DNA from: Lumbricus rubellus
Taxonomy: Eukaryota > Annelida > Clitellata > Crassiclitellata > Lumbricidae
DNA: 64,000 bases
Assembly (NCBI GenBank): GCA_945859605.1
Contig: OX243827.1
Location: 25,121,865-25,185,864, forward strand
Reading direction: 5' to 3'
A program made the translations under genes and the position numbers. Shown one piece after another: positions 11,140 through 21,805 of the stretch; position 1 is the stretch's first letter, and every line of letters begins with the position of its first letter. Under the pieces are notes generated by a model. The model had not been told where the DNA came from and made no database searches. It saw only the letters and a program-made list of their open reading frames with translations.

Positions 11140-11335
11140 CAAGGTATGTAACAGCCTCTGCTATCTCTACTGTGGTAGCCGAGGTAGCCAATTGATATGG
11201 GGGTTCGTCATGGAACGTGGGTTCGAGTCCTAGTGTGTGTAATAAAAGTATCAATCGGCCTGAGAAGCAAACACTGCTCGTATACTTTGGCAGTGCAAGT
11301 CCCAATCCTGGCGACAGGAGGAGGGCGACTTTAAT
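11140..11335 (+). repeat. tRNA-derived SINE-like repeat (pair of 28400-28615)
   Basis: TGGTAGCCGAGGTAGCCAAT resembles box A and GGGTTCGAGTCC is a good box B. The tail AGGAGGGCGACTTTAATCAT is shared with copy 2. It was present before the duplication. Confidence 0.6.
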
Positions 11336-12119
11336 CATCCTTTATATGACACAGCGTAATTAAACTTCGACAAGCCAGCCAGAGAAACGAGATCATAAAT
11401 TACTGACTAACATTGATTTCGTAGCTCAGACTAAGTGGGACCAAAGTAAATGAATATCAAGTAGAAATGACGCATCTGTTGATAAGTCAGCCCATTAGGA
11501 AAACTTGTCCCACAAATGGTTAAACCATGACTCAATGACTAATAAAATTTACATGAATGAAACTAGTGGATGTTAGCATAGGCTGATTTCTGAGCTGAGG
11601 TATAGGCCTGCTTTAAGGTGATAGATTAATTAAGTACCTACAGACAGCCAGGTGTGCTGTATACGGGTCATAATTATATATTGGTGCACCACTATATGCT
11701 CTAAAAACCGGTGCAGCCCTATATTCAGATATGTCAATTGCTCACTCAAGATTCTATAACCTGTCAAACTACTTGAATTGGTAGGTAAAATTTCACGTCT
11801 TACAATGAAATCGCTTGTAGTGGATATGAACTGATCTCTCAAAAGCTCATAATACTACACACTTGAAACCATTCAACTTTACGCTCAACTGCATACTTTA
11901 TGTCAGGTAATAACACACTAGTTTAAACCATCTTTCACCGCAAAACCACATGAACGGTATTCACAACGCGGTGTATAATATTACATCGTAGATTATCCAA
12001 TCTCAAATATGTCTTCCAAGTATTAAAGCATAGATCTATTATAGGTCATATATCTTTTCGCTCTCTATATAACGCCTATAGATATACACTCATCCTCAGG
12101 TAAATTAATTCATATTCGC

Positions 12120-12155
12120 AGACATAAATTAATATATATATATATAATAAATATA

Positions 12156-12213
<58 letters not shown>

Positions 12214-12230
12214 TTGTTGATATTGGTGTG
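12120..12230. repeat. (TA)n(TG)n microsatellite
   Basis: Alternating TATA then TGTG run, followed by AAT/AGT-rich sequence to about 12370. Noncoding. Confidence 0.8.
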
Positions 12231-12927
12231 TGTATAAGTTTAAACAGCAACAGCAGCGACAATAGTAATAATGGTAGTAAGGACAATAGCAATAATACTA
12301 CTACTATTATAATGGTAATAATGATAATAAAATGATAATAATAGCAACAATGATTATAATTATGAGTGATCATAATGTATTTCCCTTTCAAACCCTGAAA
12401 AGTCGAGGCCTAAGCCTGCAGACATAATATTATATGTCCCATAATAATAATAAATCTGTAAATCCCTGGGGAATGAAGTGCCTCAGTGCATAAAAATATA
12501 ATTATAAATTATAATTATAGTAGGAAACAACAAATTGACAACATGCTATCCTAAAGCTGAGCTCAGGGCACCAACTTGTTCACTAGCACTGCGTCAAGCC
12601 AGAATTTTATTCTTGGTAAGTATACGGTACACATGCACCAGCACACGTTAATAATTAAACGAAATATATATGTGATCTAAAATATATACTCTTCCACTGA
12701 CCATTATTGCATTGTATTGTATTATTGTATAGTATTAAAACATTTAAAAACCGCCTACATTGTATTAGGGTGAAGCGTTCAGTATGTTTGTTGGGTGTCT
12801 CGTGTTCAAATCAATCTGCTTTGCACTTATGTTCTTCCGATATCACATTGCCTTCGTGATATCACATTACCTCCACATGTGACGATTAATGTAATTCGAT
12901 ACTTTGTTGCTTTTATCTCATTAACTC

Positions 12928-13222
12928 ATCATCATCATCATCATCAATATCCTTAGGCTCAATGCCCGTAGGAGTCCGATGCCACTCTCTGTCTGAGTCT
13001 GTCTCGTGCCATGTTGCCCAGCTTCAACCGGTCCGGTCAGCAGGTCTGCTCCATACCATTAACATCTTGGAGCAGACCACATTGTCTGATTGAAGAGAAT
13101 CGTGAAAAAGAGGCACGAAGGACAACGTGGGTCAATGCCCGTTGTGTCCCACGCTCTCTCCCCCGACCCTCTCCATCGGTCTGTCCTGACCGACCTGTGC
13201 ATGTCTGCTTCACATCATTAAC
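12928..13222 (-). mobile_element. LINE 3'-end insertion with (GAT)n tail, private to copy 1
   Basis: Flanked by a perfect 10-bp direct repeat CATTAACTCA. Copy 2 has the unoccupied site with a single CATTAACTCA at about 29967-29976. Read on the - strand it ends with codons for GNMARDRLRQRVASDSYGH and a stop, then (GAT)n. This has the look of a LINE ORF2 C-terminus with a microsatellite tail (RTE-like is a guess). A relative ending ASDTYGR-stop lies at 61325-61425. Confidence 0.75.
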
Positions 13223-13299
13223 TCACGTGTCGTTTTTTCTGTTGGGACCCTTAGAGGAATGTGGGCTGCACGTTTGACTGGCTGCATAGTTGCCCGAAA

Positions 13300-13411
13300 A
13301 CAAACACTAACACGCACACACACATGTACACTGACGCACACGCACAAACACAGACACACAAACATACACAGACTGTGACAGACACACAGAAACACACACA
13401 GACATACGCAC

Positions 13412-13477
<66 letters not shown>

Positions 13478-13615
13478 ACACAGACACACCCACACACGCA
13501 CGAAAGCACATACAAACAGACACACGCACACAGACACAGCCACACACACACACACATACACACACACACTGACACACACACACACACACGCACGCACACG
13601 CACACACACACACAT
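13300..13615. repeat. (CA)n microsatellite
   Basis: Long CA/CACG tract, with a counterpart at 30060-30345. The frames across it (Cys/Val on one strand, Thr/His on the other) are artefacts. Confidence 0.95.
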
Positions 13616-13719
13616 GACATTTTTATTCGTGTATAAACATATGTGATGTGCAAACGTATAATGCGGTGCATGCTTCCCAAACTATAGGCGCCGCGAATCT
13701 GATCTACATGTATGCTTTC

Positions 13720-14035
13720 TGTAGGTCTGGATAATATTTGTGCAGATTGACTCTGCAGTCAAAATGTCAGAAAGCTCTAATCGTCGGCTGGTTACTGACC
13801 CATAGGCTTGTGAAAACTATATTTTTTAACCTGAAGAAGTATGGGAAAAGTTGCATGCACACTTCTACACAAATATGGCAGTTAAAAAGGATTTTGTGCA
13901 GCTATAGGAGCATTTTTGTGCAGTTTAAAATGGTTAATAATGTAATTTTCATCCAATTGGTTATGATTTACCACGGAGGATGGAAGAGGCAAAGAAGAGA
14001 TTTTTTGTGCAGTTCGGAACCTCAGGCTCAATAGA
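13720..14035 (+). repeat. TGTGCAGTT-type dispersed repeat (pair of 30440-31170)
   Basis: Contains TTTTGTGCAGCTATAGGAGC and CACGGAGGATGGAAGAGGCA. Copy 2 is interrupted at 30656-31090 by an insertion absent here. Confidence 0.5.
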
Positions 14036-14487
14036 GATATAGAATAGGCCATTAGGCCTATCATAATTATACTTCCATATCGTGAAGCCTATATCGTATA
14101 CAGAGGCAAAAGAGGTCGCATTATATTATTATGATGTGTGGGAAGATTTTTTTTATTAGATTCGTGGATGGAGTGATAATTATTGCCCCCTTAATGAAAA
14201 CAATGGATAACTGGAAGAAAAGTAAATGTAATCAAGGCCATTTGACTGATTGGCTTCAATGTACTAAAACACTGAGTGCCTTGCTAGGTAAAAGGTTGGG
14301 AACCACAATATAGATAATAGGCATTTCGCTCTCATCCTAAGTAAAGGCAGCTTTTACCACGCTGGGGTTGGGAGCACCTCTGGGCATGCAGTCTCCTTGA
14401 AGAAGCTCTATGCAAATTTCATTTGAGCCATTAATTTTGGCACGAATAAATTATCTCCCGCTTCCTAGACCGATAAGCTCTCTGTAA

Positions 14488-14520
<33 letters not shown>

Positions 14521-14542
14521 GTGAGTGAGTCCAAGTGATGTA

Positions 14543-14811
14543 CAGGGTGCGCCAAAAAGTATTCCCCTACGGTTTTTAGCCCATGTCTTGGCCAAACATG
14601 CGAATTTTTAAATGAAACTTTACCGTCTTAAAGGCAATTCATATTTACGTACAATGGCCAATTAAAAAAAACCTATTTCAAACAGAACAAAAGTTATATC
14701 ACTTTTAGTGAGCGCTACCCACCGTCTTTTAAGTTTCATTTAAAAATTCGTATGTTTGGCCAAGATATGGGCTAAAAACCGTAGGGGATTACTTTTTTTT
14801 GGCGCACCCTG
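14543..14811. mobile_element. mariner-like MITE in TA target (segmental copy 1)
   Basis: Ends CAGGGTGCGCCAAAAAGTA...GGCGCACCCTG, flanked by TA on each side (14541-14542 and 14812-14813). The inverted arms continue through CCGTAGGGG and GGCCAAGA motifs. It is 269 bp without a transposase, so non-autonomous. An orthologous 244-bp copy at 32116-32359 shows that it predates the duplication. Confidence 0.85.
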
Positions 14812-15299
14812 TATAATATGTGTATATAAATATTATGTCCTTGTTTGCATCATGTTCTATCCAGTGTATAGTCTTAGTCTTTGTTTCCAATTCTTCGTTT
14901 CTTCGCACGTAAGCTTACAGGGCATTGGGTAGGTTTCTGTCAATACTGGCATATGCATGATTAAACACTGAATACTTAGAAATGATTCAATGCTTGCGTG
15001 CACTGTATATATGTACTCTATGCCTTGTATATAAAACTATATATTATATATATGCATGCATATATACTATATAGGCCTAATATATTTATATTATAATATT
15101 TTTTTATTATAATATTTTTATTTTAGTATTGTATATAATAACTATATTCATCATATATGTATAATTGTGTATATATATATAATATATTGTATTTTGTAGG
15201 CTACTTTATATGTTCTACAATCTACAGCAATAGTCTCGTATGCTAATGATCTGTGGGGCATGAAAGTTACGTCTGATTGGATTCGATGTTGAATACCGG

Positions 15300-15785
15300 T
15301 TGCGCAATTTCCTCCTATACTCCTCCTCCTCTTCTTTCATCTCCTCTCTTCCCTTCCCACCTCCTCTCATTCTTCCTCCTCGCCCTCCCTCTCGCGTCCT
15401 ATTTTCCTCTCCTTCTCCATTTCCTCCTCCATCTCCTTTCATTCTTCCTCCACATCGTCCTCCTCCTTCCTTCCCTTCCCTCTACTCCTCCTCTTTCTCC
15501 TCATTCACCTCGTCCTCCCATTAATCCTTCTTCTTCATCGTCGTCCGTTTCCACATTGCCACTTCCTCCTCCAGTTGCTCCGCCTTCTAAAGCCTCCTCC
15601 ACCACCCTCCCTCATCTCATCCTCCCTCCCCTCCGCTTCTCCTTATATTTTTCCTCCTCCCCTCCTCTCCGCTTCCTAGCTCCTACTTCTCCTCCTCCTC
15701 GTCCTCGTCCTTCTCCTCCTACTTCTCTTGCTCTTCCTCCTCCTCCTTCTCCTTCTACATCTCCTCCTCCGCCTGCTGACTCAGT
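15300..15785. repeat. polypyrimidine (TCC)n tract
   Basis: C+T-rich + strand, matched by 32945-33612 in copy 2, where a pure TCC run has expanded. The Ser/Pro/Leu open frame across it is compositional. Confidence 0.85.
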
Positions 15786-15939
15786 CTGTTGAAACCGTAG
15801 ACTCACATGGACTGTATAGTTTATCTGAGTCTATCAGACATTTGCTGCTTTTTAACTGCAGGCTTTTTATTACTTCTGTTCACTTGTAATGGTCGCTGTT
15901 GCTCCTGTTTTGGAACTATCTATCAGCATAATCATAGAC

Positions 15940-15979
15940 ATCATCATCATCGTCGTCGTCATCTTCATTGCTGTCGTCG

Positions 15980-16011
<32 letters not shown>

Positions 16012-16142
16012 GTCATCGTAATCGTCATCGTCATCGTCATGACACGTCGTCGTCATCATCATCGTCGTCGTCGTCATCATCATCACCACCATCGTCATCG
16101 TCGTCGTCGTAATCATGATCATCATAGTCATCATCCTCTTCT
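15940..16142. repeat. (ATC/GTC)n trinucleotide tract
   Basis: CATCAT and CGTCGT runs open in several frames. The copy 2 counterpart (33785-34175) is about twice as long. Not a gene. Confidence 0.9.
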
Positions 16143-16794
16143 TCTTTCTCCTCTTCCCTCATAGGCGTGTGTGAAAATTACACGTACAAACTACAAAGGT
16201 CCCAATCATTTCACTTGACTGACTTGGGAGATGAATGGGCGAACAGACGGAAGAGGTTCCCTTACCAATTACCGATGTATACAGAGCTACAGCTGTAACA
16301 CATCCTTTGTGTAGAGGAGTCCAAGATGGCCAACGCAGGAACTGAATGATGCCCCCAGGGCAATGTCGACGGCGCTTGTAGTCCAGGGAGACCCGGTGAC
16401 TGCAGGGAGTCCAGCTTATATATATATATTTATTTTTATATACGCATATATAGCCTATTAGGTGTGTATATGTATATGTATATGTTTATATATGTACATA
16501 TATGTATGTATATATGTATATGTATGTATATAATATATGCTTTAAATCTTGTCACGATGAGTTATACAACAAAGCCAAACCGAGATGTGCTCTATGCACG
16601 CAACTGTACACGTGTAACTGTATCGACTTATAACTGGATGATAAGACTTTTCTGTTAATGTAGGCTATGCATGCATGAATGTATGTGTACTTGTGTGTGT
16701 GTGTCTGTGTTTGTGTGCGTGTGCGCGCGTGTGTGTATGCGTGTGTATGTGTGTGCGTGTGTGTATGTGCACTTGTGTAAGGTATCTGGACCCT

Positions 16795-16945
16795 TTCCAT
16801 GCAATCGTATTCGAACCTTTTTTGGACTACACTTACAGACAAACCCCTCTGACTCGGCGCAGCGCCTGCAAATAAGCCGGTGCCCCTGCGCTTAGCTTTC
16901 GAGTGGCGCTTTAGAAGCTTGGAGATTACGATTACGATAATTGCG
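16795..16945 (+). repeat. GATTACGATTAC-tailed SINE-like repeat
   Basis: CGGCGCAGCGCCTGCAAATA, CGAGTGGCGCTTTAGAAGCT and a terminal GATTACGATTACGATA. Copies at 34960-35112 and 50905-51045, and inverted at 45270-45360. The tail is a 6-bp repeat typical of retroposon 3' ends. Confidence 0.7.
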
Positions 16946-17061
16946 CCCTTAGAGTGCCACACAAAAGCCTACAATTTTTTTTGCTTCATTCATGCTTACA
17001 CAACCGATAATGATAATAGTAATAATTTATTAATAAAAATAATAACACTAAAATATTAATT

Positions 17062-17135
17062 ATTCATTCATTCATTTTGAGAATTTATATAGCGCCTCTT
17101 TAAGAAGCCTACTCAGAGGCGCTACCAGCCAAGTC
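17062..17135 (-). repeat. inverted LINE/SINE 3' tail with TGAA microsatellite
   Basis: ATTCATTCATTC followed by TTTATATAGCGCCTCTTTAA and CTCAGAGGCGCT. In reverse this is the shared 3' tail followed by (GAAT)n. Counterpart at 35225-35300. Confidence 0.7.
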
Positions 17136-17321
17136 ACAGCTTTAAAAAATAGGGTTTGAGCGACTTATAAAAAGCAGGTGAATTTAGCCTAGGCATAAGT
17201 CGCAATTAAGTCAATGGGAGGCTATTCCTGATAGCGGTTAATTATAGTAATAAGAATGCAGGGTTTTGGGTACATATGTGACTGAGTAGGCTACCTGCAA
17301 GTACAATAAGTACATGTAGGT

Positions 17322-17566
17322 TTGGGTGTATTATTATTATTAATCGCTATGAGGCCTAAGTACTTAATGGTTCCTTTCACTCGATCTGCAACAATGCAGA
17401 GGCGTTCGTTCTCTGTGTTTGGTCCAACAACCTGGAATGGACTTCCCTTGACTATGCGACGTCTCCCAAACTGCTCTCAATTTCACAAACAGTTGAAGAC
17501 TGTTTTTTTCGCTTGATATCGGCAGGGAGCGCCTCTGAGTAGGTACCTTGAAGGGGCGCTATATAA

Positions 17567-17599
<33 letters not shown>

Positions 17600-17602
17600 C
17601 TG
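17322..17602 (+). mobile_element. LINE 3' end (ORF2 C-terminus plus tail), segmental copy 1
   Basis: An open frame carries RRSFSVFGPTTWNGLP and ends LKTVFFA-stop at 17516. The F(S/A)VxxPxxWNxLP pattern and the terminal basic LKT(V/H)LF are the classic C-terminus of non-LTR ORF2 proteins (L2/CR1/Jockey/RTE group). It is followed by GGGAGCGCCTCTGAGTAGGT, GGGGCGCTATATAAATTTTG and (ATTG)n. It sits just 5' of the duplicated exon. Confidence 0.85.
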
Positions 17603-17640
17603 TGAATACTATTACAGCTGTGGAAAGGAAATCGTTGGCA

Positions 17641-17740
17641 ATGAATTCTCTTCTGGTCTTCGATGCAGCCTTTTTCGTCACATTCTTTGCTTTCAACAGC
17701 GGTTATCTGGGCGACACACCTCCGCAGATCAGTCCTCAAG
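17641..17740 (+). CDS. alternative first coding exon (copy A) of the SUEL/CUB receptor
   Basis: Open frame from ATG 17641 to CAA G, then the donor GTAACT at 17741. It encodes 33 residues starting MNSLLVFDAAFFVTFFAFNS, a plausible signal peptide, and ends in phase 1, which fits the SUEL exon at 38200. An AG at 17616-17617 after a short pyrimidine stretch could be an acceptor for a 5' UTR exon. Compared with copy B, 6 of 100 bases differ; five are synonymous third positions and one is G24D. That pattern fits past protein-level constraint. Whether this copy is still used is unknown. Confidence 0.6.
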
Positions 17741-17831
17741 GTAACTCCATCACCGGTCGTTTTATCGCCTAAATTACCTTACCGGAGTTACCGCTTAATT
17801 CAACATCATACGACCTGGTTTACCTGCCATA

Positions 17832-19031
17832 CCCCGCAGTTGATCGAGTCGATCGATCGAGTCGATCGTAACTCGGACCAAGTCGAATCGATTGAAACAT
17901 CGTCGACTCGATCGACTTCCAAGTCGAGTCAATCGTGAGTCTTGCCAAGTCGAGTCGATCGTTGTTTCACAGTCGAGTCGATCGTTGTTTCATCGACTCG
18001 ACTCATAAATATTTTGCTTAATATATTTTTGAAGTCTCAAAGTGACCTACACGATAGTATGACATAATTCAGTTTTTGCACAGAAGTGCAACGAACGAAC
18101 CTTTTGACAGCTGGTGATTTCGTATTAGGCCTAGTGGAACTTGGAAACTTGACTATAGACATACGCTTTCGATTTGAGTTGAACGATTATGATACACATC
18201 TACTATAATTATACATGTATACATGTTCATTTTGAGAATATAAAAGAGGGTCTTTTGTGACTTCACTTCGATTATGATACAGTTCTACTATTAAATAAGT
18301 TCAATTTGAACGAAATTAGGCCTGTTTCATTAATGACACAGATCTGCTATCATATTATTTCATTTTGAGAATGCAATACTATGGCTATTTTTAGCGTAAC
18401 GTCACTCTGACTATGATACAAATATATAATACGTTCATTTAAGAATATAAAACTAGGCCTGTTGTGACGTTACTTCGATCATAATACAGACCAATACTAC
18501 TATTCAAGAAGTTCATTTTGAAAATAAACTAGGCCTATTGTGACATCACTTCGATTATGATACAATTGTACTATTACAGAAGTGCATTTTGAACGTATAA
18601 ACAAGACCTATTGTGATGTCGCGTCGAATATTACATAGATTCTACTATTACAGAAGTTCATTTTGAGAATCCAAAACGAGGCATAGTGTGACGTCACTAT
18701 GATTACAGTGCAAATCCACTTTTATGTAAGTTCACTGAGAACGCAAAATTAATCTTAGTGTCACGTCACACTGATTATATAAACCGATCTACTATCATAT
18801 AATTTCGTTTCGAGAACAAATAACTAAGCCTAAAAAGTGAGGAAAAGATAAAACTAGGCCAAGTCGACGAAGTCGTCAAGAGGTCGGCGAGTCGACGAAG
18901 TCGATCGAGTCGATCGTCAGCCGAGCCAAGTCGATCGAGTCGTCAAGAGGTCGGCGAGTCGACAAAGTTGATCGAGTCGATCGTCGACCGAGTCAAGTCG
19001 ATCGTAGCCCACGACTCGATCGACTGCGGGG
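17832..19031. mobile_element. 1.2-kb foldback-type element with CGATCGAGT-rich ends, private to copy 1
   Basis: Starts CCCCGCAGTTGATCGAGTCG and ends with the inverse (CGACTCGATCGACTGCGGGG), flanked by TA. The outer parts (17840-18000 and 18855-19030) are built of GATCGAGTCG words. The inner part (18120-18835) is a degenerate repeat of about 83 bp (TTCGATTATGATACA...AAGTTCATTTTGAGAA...TGTGACGTCAC). There is no coding frame. Copy 2 lacks it (about 36010). Non-autonomous DNA transposon or foldback element; family undetermined. Confidence 0.75.
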
Positions 19032-19218
19032 TATATTACCTGCATGCCTCATCTATTACTCTGGTTTGCATGTTCACTCGTTTTATCTTTGAAAATAAAT
19101 TATATCGGTGAAATTCGTTACCGAAGCTGACGCTTTGATCTGATTTGATCGTGACCTTAACACGTGATCTCTGTTGATGCTGCGCCCATATATAAATACA
19201 ACATAATATATAAATATA

Positions 19219-19840
19219 CACGGTGAACGGAAAAAAACCGAACCTCTACAATAAATAAAGAAATTAACACCAAACATGTAAAAAATATTATTGAGAATAG
19301 AACTATTTTATTCCCAACTATAAACTTAACTAGTTTTAAATAATTATATTCTATTCCAGCTAAAACTTGAAGCCATTTAAACTGTTTCTAGGAGCGTATA
19401 GCGACTGAACTAACGGAGGTCAACAGGCAGGCATGGCTTGAGCGAACAAGGCAGTTGTTGATGTGCTATCCTTAAACTTGATTCATTTCAAATAACCTAG
19501 ACACGTGGACTATAAAATCTGGTCTGTGATGCAAGAAAAAGTTTACAAGAACAGGTAGTGTGATGACGGAGAACTGAGTCAGCGTATGATATAGGCACGG
19601 GACGAATCTGATCAAGCTGTAATTGATTCAGCAATTAGTCAGTGCCGTGCGCGTCTACGTGCGTGTTTTGAGGCCGAAGGAGGATATTGTGAACACACGT
19701 TATAACTAGCAAATGATAGTTTACCTATCTGATTCTTGTCCTTTAAGCTGAATTTTCTTCAAATTTCATTAAAATATTCGAATTTCTACACAAATTATCG
19801 TAGCAATAGGAGAGGTTCGGTTTTTTTTCCGTTCACCGTG
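19219..19840. mobile_element. 622-bp TIR element in TA target, private to copy 1
   Basis: Starts CACGGTGAACGGAAAAAAAC and ends with its inverse (CCGTTCACCGTG), flanked by TA at 19217-19218 and 19841-19842. The TIR extends through CCGAACCTC, about 28 bp, near-perfect. No intact transposase frame. Tc1/mariner-like by target site. Copy 2 has only TA-rich DNA here (36265-36330). Confidence 0.8.
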
Positions 19841-19937
19841 TATATGCCTTTATATGTATATACAATAACATACATAGTATTACATACATATACATATACA
19901 ACACACAACGGCCTCTTATTATGCACCTTCAACGAGG

Positions 19938-20137
19938 NNNNNNNNNNNNNNNNNNNNNNNNNNNNNNNNNNNNNNNNNNNNNNNNNNNNNNNNNNNNNNN
20001 NNNNNNNNNNNNNNNNNNNNNNNNNNNNNNNNNNNNNNNNNNNNNNNNNNNNNNNNNNNNNNNNNNNNNNNNNNNNNNNNNNNNNNNNNNNNNNNNNNNN
20101 NNNNNNNNNNNNNNNNNNNNNNNNNNNNNNNNNNNNN
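19938..20137. other. assembly gap (200 N)
   Basis: Run of N at the left edge of the 27-bp satellite and at the right edge of segmental copy 1. Frames reported through it are not real. The array and the end of the duplication are therefore incompletely known. Confidence 0.99.
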
Positions 20138-21805
20138 AAGCTGAGGCCCTTAATCCTCGTGAATAAACTAGTGCCCTTCACGCTCGTGAATAAACTGAGG
20201 CTCTTAACCATCATGAATAAACTGATGCCCTTAACCCTCATGAATAAACTAATGCCCTTAACCCTCGTGAATAAACTGATGCCCTTTACCCTCGTGAATA
20301 AACTGATGCCCTTAGCGCTCGTGAAAAAACTGATGCCCTTAACCCTCGTGAATAAACTGAGGCCCTAAACCCTCGTTAATAACCTGAGGCCCTTAACCCA
20401 CGTGAATAAACTAGTGCCCTTCTTGCTCGTGAATAAACTGAGGCCCTTAACCCTCGTGAATAAACTGATGAACTTAACCCTCTTGAATAAGCTGAGGCCC
20501 TTAATCCTCGTGAATAAACTAGTGCCCTTTACCCTCGTGAACTGATGCCCTTAGCGTTCGTAAAAAAACTGATGCCCTTAACCCTCGTGAATAAACTGAG
20601 GCCCTAAACCCTCGTTAATAACCTGAGGCCCTTAACCCTCGTGAATAAACTGAGGCTCTTAGCGCTCGTGAAAAAACTGATGCCCTTAACCCTCGTGAAT
20701 AAACTGATGGCCTTTACCCTCGTGAATAAATTAGTGCCCTTCTTGCTCGTGAATAAACTGAGGCCCTTAACCCTTGTGAATAAACTGATGACCTTAACCC
20801 TCTTGAATAAGCTGAGGCCCTTAATCCTCGTGAATAAACTAGTGCCCTTCACGCTCGTGAATAAACTGAGGCTCTTAACCATCATGAATAAACTGATGCC
20901 CTTAACCCTCATGAATAAACTAATGCCCTTAACCCTCGTGAATAAACTGATGCCCTTTACCCTCGTGAATAAACTGATGCCCTTAGCGCTCGTGAAAAAA
21001 ATGATGCCCTTAACCCTCGTGAATAAACTGAGGCCCTAAACCCTCGTTAATAACCTGAGGCCCTTAACCCACGTGAATAAACTAGTGCCCTTCTTGCTCG
21101 TGAATAAACTGAGGCCCTTAACCCTCGTGAATAAACTGATGAACTTAACCCTCTTGAATAAGCTGAGGCCCTTAATCCTCGTGAATAAACTAGTGCCCTT
21201 TACCCTCGTGAACTGATGCCCTTAGCGTTCGTAAAAAAACTGATGCCCTTAACCCTCGTGAATAAACTGAGGCCCTAAACCCTCGTTAATAACCTGAGGC
21301 CCTTAACCCTCGTGAATAAACTGAGGCTCTTAACGCTCGAGAATAAACTGAGGCCCTAAGTGCTCGTGAATAAACTGAGGCTTTTTACCATTGTGAATAA
21401 ACTGATGCCCTTTACCCTCGTGAACTGATGCCCTTAGAGCTCGTTAAAATAAACTGATGATCTTAACCCTCTTGAATAAGCTGAGGCCCTTAATCCTCGT
21501 GAATAAAATGAGGTTCTTATTGCTCGTGAATAAACTAGTGCCCTTAACCCTCGTGGATAAACTAATGCCCTTAACCCTCGTTAATAACCTGAGGCCCTTA
21601 ACCCTCGTGAATATACTGAGGCCCTTATCACTCGTGAATAAACTAGTGCCCTTAACCCTCGTGAATAAACTAATGCCCTTCATGCTCATGAATAAACTGA
21701 TGCCCTTAACCCTCGTGAATAAACTAGTGCTCTGAACCCCCGTGAATAAACTGAGGCCCTAAACCCTAGTGAATAAACTGAGCCTCTTAGCGCTCGTGAA
21801 TAAAG
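20138..21805. repeat. 27-bp satellite with higher-order repeat
   Basis: Unit approximately CTCGTGAATAAACTGATGCCCTTAACC, about 60 copies. The period is divisible by three, so long frames reading LTLVNKLMP repeats (and a counterpart on the - strand) stay open. There is no start or splice context, so I do not call a protein. A block starting AAGCTGAGGCCCTTAATCCT recurs at 20138 and 20809 (671 bp apart), a higher-order unit. The array continues into the N gap. Confidence 0.92.

Larger units (their letters stand above)
10853..19937 (+). repeat. segmental duplication, copy 1
   Basis: This stretch aligns collinearly, in direct orientation, with 28250-36383. Matching landmarks: GAGCAAGAAACTGCCAGACA (10863/28261), the CA tract (13300/30060), the mariner-like element (14543/32116), the polypyrimidine block (15300/32945), the ATC block (15940/33785), the LINE end and exon (17322/35510) and the CCTCTTATTATGCACC end (19912/36353). 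The right end is cut by the N gap. Private insertions: 12928-13222, 17832-19031 and 19219-19840. Confidence 0.92.

Noticed and set aside
13210..13680. Cys/Val-rich frame that looks like a cysteine-rich peptide
   Set aside because: CA/TG microsatellite translation; the same applies to 29960-30383 and 34765-35064.
20138..21805. Apparent repetitive protein LTLVNKLMP on + and a counterpart on -
   Set aside because: The 27-bp period is divisible by three, which alone keeps frames open. There is no consistent start, splice signals or codon-level constraint.
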